Assembly (NCBI RefSeq): GCF_003206495.1
Contig: NZ_NKUF01000015.1
Span: 1 to 64,000, forward strand
DNA from: Gluconacetobacter entanii
GTDB lineage: Bacteria; Pseudomonadota; Alphaproteobacteria; Acetobacterales; Acetobacteraceae
Length of the DNA: 64,000 nucleotides
Direction: 5' to 3'
This document shows positions 43,108-51,936 of this stretch, in pieces. The translations under genes and the position numbers were made by a program. The notes under the pieces were generated by a model. That model saw nothing but the letters and a program-made list of their open reading frames with translations. It did no database searches and had not been told where the DNA came from. How positions within the stretch are numbered: the stretch's first letter is position 1; each line of letters begins with the position of its first letter.

Positions 43108-43399
43108 GGCGGGATGCCACCGGCAGGGGGAACGCCTGTCATGACCGTGTCTCCTTCGCTCATGGCGCCCCCGCCGTCCGGGCGGCCCCGGAGGGTGTTT
43201 CACAAACCCTCCGGCCCCGTAACGATTCTGTCCATGTCAAAAATAGCCGCGCGCGATAGATTGAGGTTAAGCGCGCCGGATACCATTCCCCTGTCAGGTC
43301 AGTCCCCGGGGATGTGGCCCTTTGGGAACCGGTCATTCGGAATGGGGGGATGCGATCGGGATTCCTGTCGAGGGTGGGCGTGCGGGTGTTTTGTGCGGC

Positions 43400-43470
43400 A
43401 GTTCCCGGGGGCTTTGCCCCCGGACCCCCACCAAAGGGTATTACCCTTTGGAAACCAGTTATTTTAAGTG
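43400..43470 (-). repeat. Family A palindromic repeat, partial unit
   Basis: GGGGGCTTTGCCCCC, then CCAAAGGGTATTACCCTTTGG and AAACCAGTTATTTTAA. Only the last two hairpins of a unit, in minus orientation. The remaining sequence from 43108 to 43485 shows no ORF. Confidence 0.8.
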
Positions 43471-43485
43471 GACCGGGTGGTATCC

Positions 43486-43869
43486 CTAATCATGTTTCAT
43501 GAACAGTCGGATATCAAACCCCGTGCCCTTTTTTGAAATTGTGACCTTGGGGCATAGATTTGTATTTGTTGTAATGTAATTGCTGAAATCCATGACATAT
43601 GAATTGCCAGAAATATAAAATACAAAGCCCCTGACCGTATTCAATATGGTCTTTTTATCATCGGCGCCCATGAAGGCGCGCAGGATACCCAACGTGTCAG
43701 GCACAGCCTTGCCATCCCTGAGTATGGTAATTTCGTCAATGGCGATCGCTTCTATATAGAAGGCATCTGCATAATCCCCGAAAAACGAAGCCAGGATATT
43801 TCTGATCTCCACTGTAATGGCCTCCATATCTTGCAATTCAAATACATCAAATATCCCGCCCCGGACCAT
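43486..43869 (-). CDS. Hypothetical protein with lower GC
   Basis: 127 residues: MVRGGIFDVFELQDMEAITV, then FGDYADAFYIEAIAIDEITI and a C-terminal VTISKKGTGFDIRLFMKHD. A start at the internal Met (MEAITVEIRN) is possible. GC is clearly below that of neighbours and codon use is mixed, suggesting acquired DNA. Predicted alternating alpha/beta, soluble. It lies between two blocks of family A repeats. Family not recognised. Confidence 0.6.
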   Translation of the reverse strand: MVRGGIFDVFELQDMEAITVEIRNILASFFGDYADAFYIEAIAIDEITILRDGKAVPDTLGILRAFMGADDKKTILNTVRGFVFYISGNSYVMDFSNYITTNTNLCPKVTISKKGTGFDIRLFMKHD

Positions 43870-43929
43870 TATGGTTCATAGATAAGAAATATTCTGTAAG
43901 TATTCATAATATCCCGACCCGCCGGGTTC

Positions 43930-44424
43930 GGCGCAGGCCGCCCGGGTGTCTCATGTGCCGACGGCCTTGCGTATGGGGCCAACGCAGGGGCGCTGCCCCT
44001 ACACCCCGCCAAAGGTCGCGGACCTTTGGAAACCATGACTTTTAACGGATCAGGGTGCAGGGAGCGCGCTCCCTGCCGGGTCCGGGCGGCGCCCGGGTGT
44101 CTCATGCGCCGACGGTTTTGCGTGTGGGGCCAACGCAGGGGCGCCGCCCCTGCACCCCGCCAAAGGTCGTGGACCTTTGGAAACCATGACTTTTAACGGA
44201 TCAGGGTGCAGGGAGCACACTCCCTGCCGGGTCCGGGCGGCGCCCGGGTGTGCCATGTGCCGACGGTTTTGCGTATGGGGCCAACGCAGGGGCGCCGCCC
44301 CTGCACCCCGCCAAAGGTCGCGGACCTTTGGAAACCATGACTTTTAATGAATCAGGGTGCAGGGAGCACGCTCCCTGCCGGGTCCGGGCGGCGCCCGGGT
44401 GTCTCATGTGCCGATGGCCTTGCG
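43930..44424 (-). repeat. Three tandem family A units, minus orientation
   Basis: Three copies of about 150 bp with a leading partial. Units carry AGGGGCGCCGCCCCT, CCAAAGGTCGCGGACCTTTGG, GCAGGGAGCGCGCTCCCTGC and CCGGGCGGCGCCCGG. This is a distinct subfamily: the CCAAAGG stem has loop TCGCGGA or TCGTGGA, and a conserved spacer GCCGACGG..TTGCGTATGG separates units. Confidence 0.92.
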
Positions 44425-44434
44425 TATGGGGGTG

Positions 44435-44788
44435 TCAGGCTTTTTTCACGAACTCGGACTTCAGGTTCATGGCGCCGATGCCGGGGATCTTGCAGGCGAT
44501 GTTGTGGCCGTCCGCGCCATCGGTCAGGCGGATGTTGCGGACCTTTGTGCCGCCTTTGATGACGGAGGACGCGCCCTTGACCTTCAGGTCCTTCAGTACG
44601 GTCACGCTGTCGCCGTTCGCCAGGGGGGTGCCGTTGGCGTCGTGCACCGCGTCATCCGCGGCGGCGGCGGTGTCGGCGGGTTCGGCCTGCGGGTTCCATT
44701 CATGGCCACATTCGGGGCAGATCCACAGGCTGCCATCGGGATAGGCATGGGCGCAGCCACATTGCGGGCATCTGGGGTCGGTGCTCAT
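44435..44788 (-). CDS. phnA: PhnA/YjdM-family zinc-ribbon protein
   Basis: 117 residues. The N-terminal zinc ribbon has two CxxC pairs ([10 protein letters not shown]...[10 protein letters not shown]). The C-terminal SH3-like domain has [20 protein letters not shown] then [15 protein letters not shown] and [20 protein letters not shown]. This is the conserved YjdM/PhnA layout. The name derives from the phn operon, but the biochemical role is uncertain; in some bacteria it is phosphonoacetate hydrolase-related by name only. The longer upstream frame is not coding. Confidence 0.9.
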   Translation of the reverse strand: MSTDPRCPQCGCAHAYPDGSLWICPECGHEWNPQAEPADTAAAADDAVHDANGTPLANGDSVTVLKDLKVKGASSVIKGGTKVRNIRLTDGADGHNIACKIPGIGAMNLKSEFVKKA

Positions 44789-45056
44789 CTGGGGTTCCTT
44801 GGTCCTTGGTGGGGCGGCAGGCTTAGCACAAACGCGCGCCCCGCGCCGCCCGTCCGGTGCGGGCGGGCCGTTTTGGCGCATGTTTTTCCACAATATTATC
44901 AAACATGATGGAATTGGAAAAACACCCGTCCCGGGTGCTTGACCCCGGGCGGCGAAGACGGGCACCAAGGTGATCGCCCACGCCCCCTGCGCGTTAAGAG
45001 AGGTCTCGCGCTGACCCTGTGCGGGGTGGATGCGCAACGGCAGGAAGGAACAACAG

Positions 45057-45551
45057 ATGTACAAGGCCATGATTGTGGCGACGGTTTTCGGCGCGGCGCT
45101 GTCCGGGGCGATGGTGTTCGGCGGTTCCATGGGGACCTGCGCGGCGCAGACGGTGCTCGATGGCAGCGCGGCGCACGTCCCCGGCGCGGACGAGGCGATG
45201 AAGAAGGTCGCCGCCACCCTGCCGCACCCGCAGGACGCCCGTTTCCGCCACCTTGCGGCGCACAGCGTCGATGGCGCGGGCGTGGTGTGCGGCGAGGTCG
45301 CCGAAAGCGCGGCGCACAACGCCCATTTCGCGCAGTTCGGGTATGTCACCGGGCATGATGACCCGATCGTGTTCGCCAACCGTCCCCTGCCCGCCGTCAT
45401 TCCCTTTGGCGAGGTGAACGGCTGGATCAATGACAGCGTCAACCTGGAGGACCTGGAGGAAATGGGTTGCGCGCCAAAGGGCAGCTACCATGCATATAGC
45501 GAGAAGCTGAACGCGATGATGAACCGGCGCAAGCAGTATGGCGTCAACTGA
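45057..45551 (+). CDS. Exported hypothetical protein
   Basis: 164 residues. The signal [20 protein letters not shown] runs to about residue 30 (CAAQ). The mature part includes [40 protein letters not shown] and [20 protein letters not shown]. The A-R-F-R-x-L...V-C-G-x-V pattern is common to small exported proteobacterial proteins of unknown role. GGAAGGAACAACAG precedes ATG 45057. Function unknown. Confidence 0.7.
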   Translation: MYKAMIVATVFGAALSGAMVFGGSMGTCAAQTVLDGSAAHVPGADEAMKKVAATLPHPQDARFRHLAAHSVDGAGVVCGEVAESAAHNAHFAQFGYVTGHDDPIVFANRPLPAVIPFGEVNGWINDSVNLEDLEEMGCAPKGSYHAYSEKLNAMMNRRKQYGVN

Positions 45552-45583
45552 CGCCCCCCACCGGCGCGGGCCATGACGCGACC

Positions 45584-45844
45584 ATGACGGGGGCGGACAT
45601 CGCGGCGGACATGGTGGGCTTTGCCGGGTCCGTGGTGATCGTGGTGCAGTATTACCGCAGCCTGCGCGGGCGGATCGACACGGCGGGCGTGGGCTATCCG
45701 CTGGGGAACCTGTGCGGCAGCCTGATGGTGATGGCCTCGCTGTGCGTGCATTTCAACATGCCGTCACTGTGCATCGAACTGTTCTGGAGCGGCGTTAGCC
45801 TGTATGGCGTCATCGCCGCGCTGTGGCGCCGGTCGCGCAGATAG
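45584..45844 (+). CDS. CBU_0592-like small membrane protein
   Basis: 86 residues with three helices (about 7-23, 40-58, 63-80). The pattern DMVGFAGSVVIVVQYYRSLR followed by GYPLGNLCGSLMVMASLCVH and LFWSGVSLYGVIAA matches the small CBU_0592-like domain, in which a Y-x-L-x-N-x-x-x-S motif lies before helix 2. Role unknown. It starts 33 bases after the preceding stop. Confidence 0.72.
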   Translation: MTGADIAADMVGFAGSVVIVVQYYRSLRGRIDTAGVGYPLGNLCGSLMVMASLCVHFNMPSLCIELFWSGVSLYGVIAALWRRSRR

Positions 45845-46043
45845 GGCACGGGCGGGTTGTGGCGGGCAGGGTTGTGGTTGGCGCTGGCAGTCGGTACAGT
45901 TGGCTCTACCGCAAACACGATGCCGGGCCTGCCTGTCGCGACCATGACGGGCATTGCGCCGGACCGCAGGGAGACTGCCGGGGAACCGCGCCACGGTGCA
46001 AGATGCGCGCGTGCGCCATGGCATCGACACGAAAGGACACGAC

Positions 46044-46274
46044 ATGGCTGAAGTAACCCAACAGATGATAGGCCGTGACGTCATCGCATCCGCGGGTGGC
46101 CGCGTCGGCACGCTGAGCGCGGTGCCGGGCGACGGCACGATCCAGGTGACGGTCGATGGCCCCGCCGAAAGCATGTTCGAAATCCCGGCCGACTGGGTCG
46201 CGTCCACCGACAACAACCGCCTTGTGCTGAGCCATACGATCGAGGACGTGCAGTACTATACCCCCGCGCACTGA
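46044..46274 (+). CDS. DUF2171 / PRC-barrel-like protein
   Basis: 76 residues. VTQQMIGRDVIASAGGRVGT, then IQVTVDGPAESMFEIPADWV and LVLSHTIEDVQYYTPAH. The I-G-x-x-V-x-x-x-G-x-x-V-G opening is the DUF2171 pattern, a PRC-barrel-like fold of unknown function. AAAGGACACGAC precedes ATG 46044. Twelve bases separate it from the Nudix gene, so co-transcription is likely. Confidence 0.72.
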   Translation: MAEVTQQMIGRDVIASAGGRVGTLSAVPGDGTIQVTVDGPAESMFEIPADWVASTDNNRLVLSHTIEDVQYYTPAH

Positions 46275-46286
46275 GGCCGGGCCGCC

Positions 46287-46745
46287 ATGGCGCAGGAGGA
46301 GGCAGCCCCACGCCACGCCCGCATGACGGACGCGCGCGTGGGATGTGGCGCGCTGGTGCGTCGTGGCGACGGGCGCATCCTGCTGGTCCGCCGCCGCCGC
46401 CCGCCAGAGGCCGGGCACTGGGGCCTGCCGGGGGGCAAGGTGGACTGGATGGAAACGGTCGAACACGCCGTCCGGCGGGAGGTGGCGGAGGAAACCGGGC
46501 TGGTGATCCGCCTGACGCGCCTGTTGTGCGTGGTGGACCACATCACCCCCGCCACCGCGCGGGAGGATGCGTCCCACTGGGTCGCGCCCGTCTATCTCGC
46601 AACACCCATCACCTCGGCCCGCGCGCTGCTGTGTGAGCCCGAGGCCCTGTCCGCCGTGCGCTGGTTCGAACCCGACGACCTGCCGACACCCCTGACACTT
46701 GCCACCCGCGTCGCCCTGCGCGCACTGGCCGATGCCCCCGCGTGA
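46287..46745 (+). CDS. Nudix hydrolase
   Basis: 152 residues. The Nudix box is complete: Gly in [20 protein letters not shown] followed by VAEETGLVI matches Gx5Ex7REUxEExGU, with metal-binding Glu residues intact. The preceding [20 protein letters not shown] and the C-terminal [13 protein letters not shown] are typical. It hydrolyses a nucleoside-diphosphate-linked compound, perhaps an oxidised nucleotide or ADP-ribose derivative; the sequence does not settle which. Family A repeats follow. Confidence 0.88.
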   Translation: MAQEEAAPRHARMTDARVGCGALVRRGDGRILLVRRRRPPEAGHWGLPGGKVDWMETVEHAVRREVAEETGLVIRLTRLLCVVDHITPATAREDASHWVAPVYLATPITSARALLCEPEALSAVRWFEPDDLPTPLTLATRVALRALADAPA

Positions 46746-46756
46746 GGGGGGCGGCG

Positions 46757-47027
46757 CGTGGAACACCCGGGCGGCTTGCTCCGGACCCGGCAGGGATCGC
46801 GCTCCCTGCACCCTGATTCGTTTAAAAGTACTGGTTTCCAAAGGGTAATACCCTTTGGTGAGGGTTCGGGGGCAACGCCCCAGAGGATGTCGGCGCATGG
46901 AACATCCGGGCTCTGCCCGGACCCGGCAGGGAGCGCGCTCCCTGCACCCTGATTCGTTTAAAAGTACTGGTTTCCAAAGGGCAATGCCCTTTGGTGGGGG
47001 TTCGGGGGCAAAGCCCCTGAGGGCGTG
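46757..47027 (+). repeat. Two tandem family A units
   Basis: First unit: CACCCGGGCGGCTTGCTCCGG, GGCAGGGATCGCGCTCCCTGC and CCAAAGGGTAATACCCTTTGG. Second unit: CATCCGGGCTCTGCCCGG, GGCAGGGAGCGCGCTCCCTGC, and CCAAAGGGCAATGCCCTTTGG, GGGGGCAAAGCCCC. Both contain AAAAGTACTGG in the spacer, a marker shared only by this pair. Confidence 0.93.
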
Positions 47028-47040
47028 CGACGGCGGTCCC

Positions 47041-47532
47041 TCATTCCGGCGGGGGCACGAACGGCGGTGGTTTGGGGCGTGTGGCGTTTTTGCGTGCGCG
47101 CACGACGGCGGTGTCGAGGGCGGAGAGGAAGCTGGAGCGGTCGGTGCGGGAAAAGCTGCGTCCGCCCTGCATGATGGCCCCGGTGGAGCGCAGGTCGTCC
47201 ATCAGGTTCCGCACGGCGAGCGCCATGCCGATGGCGTTTTCGTCCAGCACCCGCCCCCGTGGGTCGAGCACGCAGGCCCCATGGGCGACGCAGCGCGCGG
47301 CCAGCGGGATATCGGCGGAGATCACGATGTCATGCGCGCGGGCATGTTCGGCGATCCAGTCATCCGCGACATCCATCCCCTGTGTCACGACCACCCGTTC
47401 GATCAGGGGGGAGGGCGGGACGGCGATCATGCGGTTTGCGACGACGAACGTGTGCACCCCGTGGCGCAGGGCCACGCGATAGGTTTCGTCGCGCACGGGG
47501 CAGGCATCGGCGTCGATGAAGATGCGGGTCAT
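47041..47532 (-). CDS. yaiI: YaiI/YqxD family protein (UPF0178, DUF188)
   Basis: 163 residues. The PIN-like fold signature FIDADACPVRDETYRVALRH opens the protein, followed by TFVVANRMI, VVVTQGMDVADDWI, and HDIVISADIPLAARCVAHGA with LDPRGRVLDENAIGMALAVR. Asp residues of DADACP and SADIPLA are those conserved in the family. PIN relatives are RNases, but no activity is established for this group. The tail is Pro-rich (PKPPPFVPPPE). Confidence 0.88.
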   Translation of the reverse strand: MTRIFIDADACPVRDETYRVALRHGVHTFVVANRMIAVPPSPLIERVVVTQGMDVADDWIAEHARAHDIVISADIPLAARCVAHGACVLDPRGRVLDENAIGMALAVRNLMDDLRSTGAIMQGGRSFSRTDRSSFLSALDTAVVRARKNATRPKPPPFVPPPE

Positions 47533-47707
47533 CCCCGTGTTCTAGGCCCCCCGCCCCGCCGCAGGCAAGACCCGCGGCCAGATCCCCGCAGTGCGGTGCA
47601 AAAGAGGAGTATTACATGAAACTATTGATATATTCTTGCAATATGTAACGCGGCACGGCGTAATTGTAGCATTGCGAAGATAGCTATGATAGGTTCGACC
47701 CGATAAA

Positions 47708-47721
47708 TGACCGATCGGTCA
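47708..47721. promoter_or_regulatory. Perfect palindrome upstream of the LuxR-family gene
   Basis: TGACCGATCGGTCA is perfectly self-complementary over 14 bases. It ends 22 bases upstream of the GTG start at 47744, overlapping the likely core promoter. Size and symmetry suit a LuxR-type operator (lux box) for autoregulation. Confidence 0.55.
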
Positions 47722-47743
47722 GGGAAAGACGGGATAGGGTTTC

Positions 47744-48481
47744 GTGACGGCTGAACTTTCTGGCAACAATATCATGGATACGCTGGAGACGCTGCTCCAG
47801 GCGCGGAACATGGATGAACTTGCCACGAGGTTTCAGAAGGCGGTCAGTGAACTGGGCGATTTTTACTGCGTGATGGGCACGATGCCCAAATACCGCCCCG
47901 GTGGCCTGCGGCCCGTGCTGACGACCTATCCGCGCACATGGATCCGCCATTACCTTGGCAATAATTACGGCCGGGTGGACCCGCTTCTGCGGCGTGCATT
48001 GCGCAGCATGTCCGGGTTTGAATGGCGGTCGTGCGACCCGATCAGCGGCCCGGCGATCGCGCTGACGCATGATATCTTCGACCTTGGGCTGCGCAACGGC
48101 TTTGCCGTGCCGATCCACGGGCCGGATGCGTCCGTGTTCTATGCCAGTTTCGGGCAGAAACAGTCCGCCCCCACATTCCCGCTGCGCACGCGCATGGCGC
48201 TGTCGATGCTGGTGTCGCAATATTACGAACGTTTCCAGCAACTGAACGCCGCAAAGGCCGCACAGGCCGAAGAAGGCACGCCCGACCTGCTGACCCCGCG
48301 TGAGTGTGAATGCCTGACATGGGTGGCGCATGGGAAAACGTCAGGCGATATTGGCGATATCCTGATGCTGAATGAAAATACCGTCAATTTTCACCTGAAG
48401 AACGCACAGCGCAAGCTGCAATGCCCCAACCGCATCAGCACCGTCATCCGCGCCCTGGCCCTTGGCCTCATCAGCGTGTGA
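47744..48481 (+). CDS. LuxR-family quorum-sensing-type regulator (no LuxI nearby)
   Basis: 245 residues. The N-terminal autoinducer-binding domain (about 20-165) keeps key residues of the family: Trp and Tyr in TWIRHYLGNNYGRVDPLLRR, the DP pair, a later Trp (GFEWRSC), and Gly in LRNGFAVPIHG. The C-terminal GerE-type HTH covers about 182-245 (LTPRECECLTWVAHGKTSGD, then LMLNENTVNFHLKNAQRKLQ). It should bind an acyl-homoserine lactone or similar ligand. No acyl-HSL synthase lies in this window, so it may be a LuxR solo. Start GTG 47744; ATG 47774 is an alternative. Confidence 0.85.
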   Translation: MTAELSGNNIMDTLETLLQARNMDELATRFQKAVSELGDFYCVMGTMPKYRPGGLRPVLTTYPRTWIRHYLGNNYGRVDPLLRRALRSMSGFEWRSCDPISGPAIALTHDIFDLGLRNGFAVPIHGPDASVFYASFGQKQSAPTFPLRTRMALSMLVSQYYERFQQLNAAKAAQAEEGTPDLLTPRECECLTWVAHGKTSGDIGDILMLNENTVNFHLKNAQRKLQCPNRISTVIRALALGLISV

Positions 48482-48485
48482 GATG

Positions 48486-48765
48486 TCCCTGAGGGCGTTG
48501 CGTTTGCCGCACCCGGGCTCTGCCCGGACCCGGCAGGGAGCGCGCTCCCTGCACCCTGATTCATTAAAAGTCACGGTTTCCAAAGGGCAATGCCCTTTGG
48601 TGGGGGTTCGGGGGCGAAGCCCCTGAGGCAGTCGGCACATGTCACAGCCGGGCTCTGCCCGGACCCGGCAGGGATCACGATCCCTGCACCCTGATTCATT
48701 TAAAAGTCATGGTTTCCAAAGGGCAATGCCCTTTGGTGGGGGTTCGGGGGCAAAGCCCCTGAGAC
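48486..48765 (+). repeat. Two tandem family A units
   Basis: Unit 1 has CACCCGGGCTCTGCCCGG, GGCAGGGAGCGCGCTCCCTGC and CCAAAGGGCAATGCCCTTTGG; unit 2 begins CACAGCCGGGCTCTGCCCGG with GGCAGGGATCACGATCCCTGC. They lie between the convergent LuxR-family and cyclodeaminase-family genes. Confidence 0.93.
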
Positions 48766-48778
48766 ACAGACGCCCCCT

Positions 48779-49702
48779 TCACACCCCGGCGTCATCCCCT
48801 ACGCGGGCCTGCATGTCGCGTGCGACGCGGCAGGCGGCGAGGTCCCATGCCGCGCACCCCACGGACTTGAAGAACACGGGCCGCGTCGGGTCCGGCGGCG
48901 TGTCGAGCGCCTGCGCCAGTGCGCGCACATCCGTCCATGGCACCCCGGCCTGCAGGATGTCCCCGGCCTCCGACGGGGCGCCGACGGGGTCATCGACATA
49001 GACCTGGCTGGCGCGCACGACGGGCGGGGTGATTTCGGCCATGTCGGGGCGATAGGCCCCCACCCCGATCACCAGGCGGCGCGGGTCCGCCGGTCCGTCA
49101 TAAACGGGCGTGGTGCTGGAGGTCGTGGTGATGACGACATCGAACGGCCCGTCTTCGGCCAGTTCGGGGCGCAGGGTCAGGCGGTCGGTGGCGTACTGGG
49201 TGCAGAACCGCGCGACACGTTCGGGCGTGCGGCCGCGGATCGCGACCTCGATGGCGGGATGCAGCGCGGCCAGTGCCTCCACATGCGCCAGGGCCTGCGT
49301 GCCGGTGCCGATCACCAGCACGCGGCGCACATGGCCGTGGATGAAGGTGCGGATCGCCAGCATGCTGATGGCCGATGTGCGGCGCATCGTGACCGTCGGC
49401 CCGTCCAGCCCGAACAGGAACCGCCCGTCATGCGCGTCGGCGCAGGTGACGATCCCCTGCACCGTGGGCAGGTGCAGCGCCGCGTTCGCGCCAAAGATCG
49501 TCAGCACCTTTGCCGCGACCAGGTCCACGCCCACGGTGGGCATGCACATCAGCACGCCGCCCCTGTCATGGGTGGGGATGGTGGTGCGTTCGGGGCACGC
49601 GATGGCGCCGCCCGCGTAATCGCGCACCGTGCGCGCCAGCATGTCCACCAGCGCCGGGAACGGCAGCAGCGCCTGCGTCTGCGTCGCGCAGTAATGTTTC
49701 AT
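48779..49702 (-). CDS. Ornithine cyclodeaminase / mu-crystallin family reductase
   Basis: 307 residues. N-terminal LLPFPALVDMLARTVRDY and RGGVLMCMP, then a Rossmann fold with VLVIGTGTQALAHVEALAAL, VAIRGRTPERVARFC, and VVITTTSSTTPVYDG. VIGVGAYRPDMAEITPPVVR and VFFKSVGCAAWDLAAC complete the family. Members are ornithine cyclodeaminases or delta-1-pyrroline-2-carboxylate reductases; the Gly/Ala-rich N-terminus and lack of the usual K-hydrolase motif favour the reductase group (trans-3-hydroxyproline or pipecolate metabolism). The substrate is inferred only. Confidence 0.85.
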   Translation of the reverse strand: MKHYCATQTQALLPFPALVDMLARTVRDYAGGAIACPERTTIPTHDRGGVLMCMPTVGVDLVAAKVLTIFGANAALHLPTVQGIVTCADAHDGRFLFGLDGPTVTMRRTSAISMLAIRTFIHGHVRRVLVIGTGTQALAHVEALAALHPAIEVAIRGRTPERVARFCTQYATDRLTLRPELAEDGPFDVVITTTSSTTPVYDGPADPRRLVIGVGAYRPDMAEITPPVVRASQVYVDDPVGAPSEAGDILQAGVPWTDVRALAQALDTPPDPTRPVFFKSVGCAAWDLAACRVARDMQARVGDDAGV

Positions 49703-49837
49703 CGGGATCGTGCTTTCCGTATCAGTTACGCAATCAATCCCGATTGCACCGCCCCGTCACCCCGCCGTCAAGGGGCCGTCAGGCCATACGGGCGTTTTCG
49801 GGCGCGGCCGTTTTAAAAAACGCGGCACCCGAAGCCT

Positions 49838-50623
49838 TCAGATCACGCTCAACACCCCGCCATCGACGCGCACCGACGCCCCCGTGGTGGCCGACGCCAG
49901 CGGGGAGGCGAGGTAGACGACCATGTTCGCCACCTCCTCCACGGTTGCGGCGCGGCGGATGATGGAGGAGGGGCGATGCTCCATCACGAATTCGGCGGCG
50001 ACTTCCTCCAGCGTCTTTCCGGTTTTTTCCTGCTCCGGCCGCAGCATTTCCGCAAGCCCTTCCGAAAGCGTCGGCCCCGGCAGGACCGAATTGACCGTCA
50101 CGTTCGTCCCGGCCATGCGTTCGGCCAGTCCCCGCGCCACGGCCACCTGCGCCGTCTTGCTGAAGCCGTAATGGATCATCTCCACCGGGATGTTCAGCGC
50201 GGATTCAGAGGAGATGAACACAACCCGCCCCCAGTCACGTTCGCGCATGCCCGGCAGGTACGCGCGCGACAGGCGCACGCCCGACATGACGTTGACCTCG
50301 AAAAAGCGGGTCCAGTCCTCGTCCGGGGTGTCAAAGAAATCGCGCGGTTCGAAAATGCCAAGGTTGTTGATCAGGATATCGCATGACGGGTGCGCCGCCA
50401 CCAGGGCCGCGCACCCGTCCGCCGTGCCAAGGTCCCCCACAAAGCCGACCGCCGTCCCGCCTGCCTGCGCAATGGTGGCGACCGCCCGGTCAACGGCCGG
50501 TGCCCTGCGGCCGTTGACCACCACGCGCGCACCGCATCCCGCCAGGCCCGTGGCGATGGCAAGCCCGATGCCGCCGGTCGATCCGGTCACAATGGCCGTG
50601 CGGCCCGCAAGGTCGATCTTCAT
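49838..50623 (-). CDS. Short-chain dehydrogenase/reductase
   Basis: 261 residues. TAIVTGSTGGIGLAIATGLA is the TGxxxGIG cofactor motif; LINNLGIFEPRDFFD is the NNxG region. Catalytic Ser lies in RVVFISSESALNIPVE and Tyr/Lys in MIHYGFSKTAQVA. The C-terminal end has EVANMVVYLASPLASATTGA and GGVLSVI. Probable NAD(P)H-dependent oxidoreductase of the FabG-like class; substrate unknown. The Y-G-F-S-K form and long variable helix before it (LRPEQEKTGKTLEEV) are seen in oxidoreductases of small carbonyl compounds. Confidence 0.88.
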   Translation of the reverse strand: MKIDLAGRTAIVTGSTGGIGLAIATGLAGCGARVVVNGRRAPAVDRAVATIAQAGGTAVGFVGDLGTADGCAALVAAHPSCDILINNLGIFEPRDFFDTPDEDWTRFFEVNVMSGVRLSRAYLPGMRERDWGRVVFISSESALNIPVEMIHYGFSKTAQVAVARGLAERMAGTNVTVNSVLPGPTLSEGLAEMLRPEQEKTGKTLEEVAAEFVMEHRPSSIIRRAATVEEVANMVVYLASPLASATTGASVRVDGGVLSVI

Positions 50624-50735
50624 GGTTCAGGTCCCTGTCATGATGTTGCATCCGTACGGCCACAGCGTACACCACCCGCCCCGTCCCGCGCCACCTGGCA
50701 CACGCGGGCGTGAACGACATGTGGCCGCGCAGGCG

Positions 50736-51515
50736 TCAGCGGAACACCAGCCCACCGTCGATCAGCACCGACTGCCCCGTCATGTAATCGGAATCCGGCC
50801 CCGCCAGCCACGCGACAAAGCCCGCGACGTCGTCCGGCGTTTCCGCCCGGCCCAGCGTGATGCCCTCCACATATTTCTTGTAGGTCGCACCGATGGGCGC
50901 GCCGGTTTCCTCGGCCATGCGGCGGTCGATTTCCACCCACATGTCCGTGCCCACCACGCCGGGGCAGTAGGCGTTGACCGTGATGCCATAGGGCGCAAGT
51001 TCCTTCGCCGCCGCCTGCGTCAGGCCGCGCACCGCGAACTTCGTCGCGCTATAGACCCCCAGCAGGGCATAGCCATCATGCCCGGCAATCGAACAGGCAT
51101 TGATGATCTTGCCCTTGTGCCCCTGTTTCCTGAACGCCTCCGCCGCGGCCTGAATCCCCCACAGCGTGCCATCGACGTTGATGCGGAAGATGCGGCCCAT
51201 GTCGTCGGGCGTCACATCCAAAAGCGCCTTGACCTGCGCCACGCCCGCATTGTTGACCATGACGTCAACATCGCCCAACTGCTCCATCGCCTGCGTGACG
51301 ATGGCAAAGACCTGTTCGCGCACGCTGATGTCCGCCGTCAGCGCAATGGCCCGGCGGCCCAGCGCCGTGATCTCGCCCCGCACCTGCGCCAGGCGGTCGG
51401 CGTTCATATCCACCAGCGCCACATCCGCGCCCTCCCGCGCCAGACGCAGCGCAATGCCACGCCCGATGCCCTGTGCCGCACCCGTCACGACTGCCACTTT
51501 CCCAACAAGAGACAT
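50736..51515 (-). CDS. budC: Acetoin (diacetyl) reductase / 2,3-butanediol dehydrogenase type SDR
   Basis: 259 residues. KVAVVTGAAQGIGRGIALRL binds NAD; VDVMVNNAGVAQVKALLDVT, KIINACSIAGHDGYALLGVY and SATKFAVRGLTQAAAKELAP hold the Ser-Tyr-Lys centre. The C-terminal CPGVVGTDMWVEIDRRMAEE and the insertion YKKYVEGITLGRAETPDDVA are characteristic of the meso-butanediol/acetoin reductase group. It would interconvert diacetyl, acetoin and 2,3-butanediol. ATG 51515 follows AAGAAAGAAC. It is separated by 112 bases from the other SDR gene, so they may not share an operon. Confidence 0.85.
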   Translation of the reverse strand: MSLVGKVAVVTGAAQGIGRGIALRLAREGADVALVDMNADRLAQVRGEITALGRRAIALTADISVREQVFAIVTQAMEQLGDVDVMVNNAGVAQVKALLDVTPDDMGRIFRINVDGTLWGIQAAAEAFRKQGHKGKIINACSIAGHDGYALLGVYSATKFAVRGLTQAAAKELAPYGITVNAYCPGVVGTDMWVEIDRRMAEETGAPIGATYKKYVEGITLGRAETPDDVAGFVAWLAGPDSDYMTGQSVLIDGGLVFR

Positions 51516-51624
51516 GAACGATGTTCTTTCTTTTCTGTCCCGGCGGTGCAGGATGCACCACGGCGCAGGCACTAACGCAGCGTGCGGGGGAAAAGCCTGT
51601 GTCTTCCGTTATTTGTGATGCCGC

Positions 51625-51932
51625 CCCTCAGGGGCGTTGCCCCAAGACCCCCACCAAAGGGCATTGCCCTTTGGAAACCATGACTTTTAAACGGATCAGG
51701 GTGCAGGGAGCGCGATCCCTGCCGGGTCCGGAGCAAGCCGCCCGGGTATTGCGTGCGCCTGTATCCTCAGGGGCTTTGCCCCCGAGACCCCCACCAAAGG
51801 GCATTGCCCTTTGGAAACCATGACTTTTAAATGAATCAGGGTGCAGGGATCGTGATCCCTGCCGGGTCCGGGCAGAGCCCGGATGGTGCGTGTGCCGACT
51901 GCCTCAGGGGCTTTGCCCCCGAACCCCACCAA
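51625..51932 (-). repeat. Family A units, minus orientation (two plus a partial)
   Basis: Three CAGGGGC...GCCCC hairpins, the first two followed by CCAAAGGGCATTGCCCTTTGG. GCAGGGAGCGCGATCCCTGC or GCAGGGATCGTGATCCCTGC and CCGGAGCAAGCCGCCCGG or CCGGGCAGAGCCCGG complete the two full units. The third is cut off just at the stop codon of gene 51937-52554. Confidence 0.92.
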
Positions 51933-51936
51933 CGGA

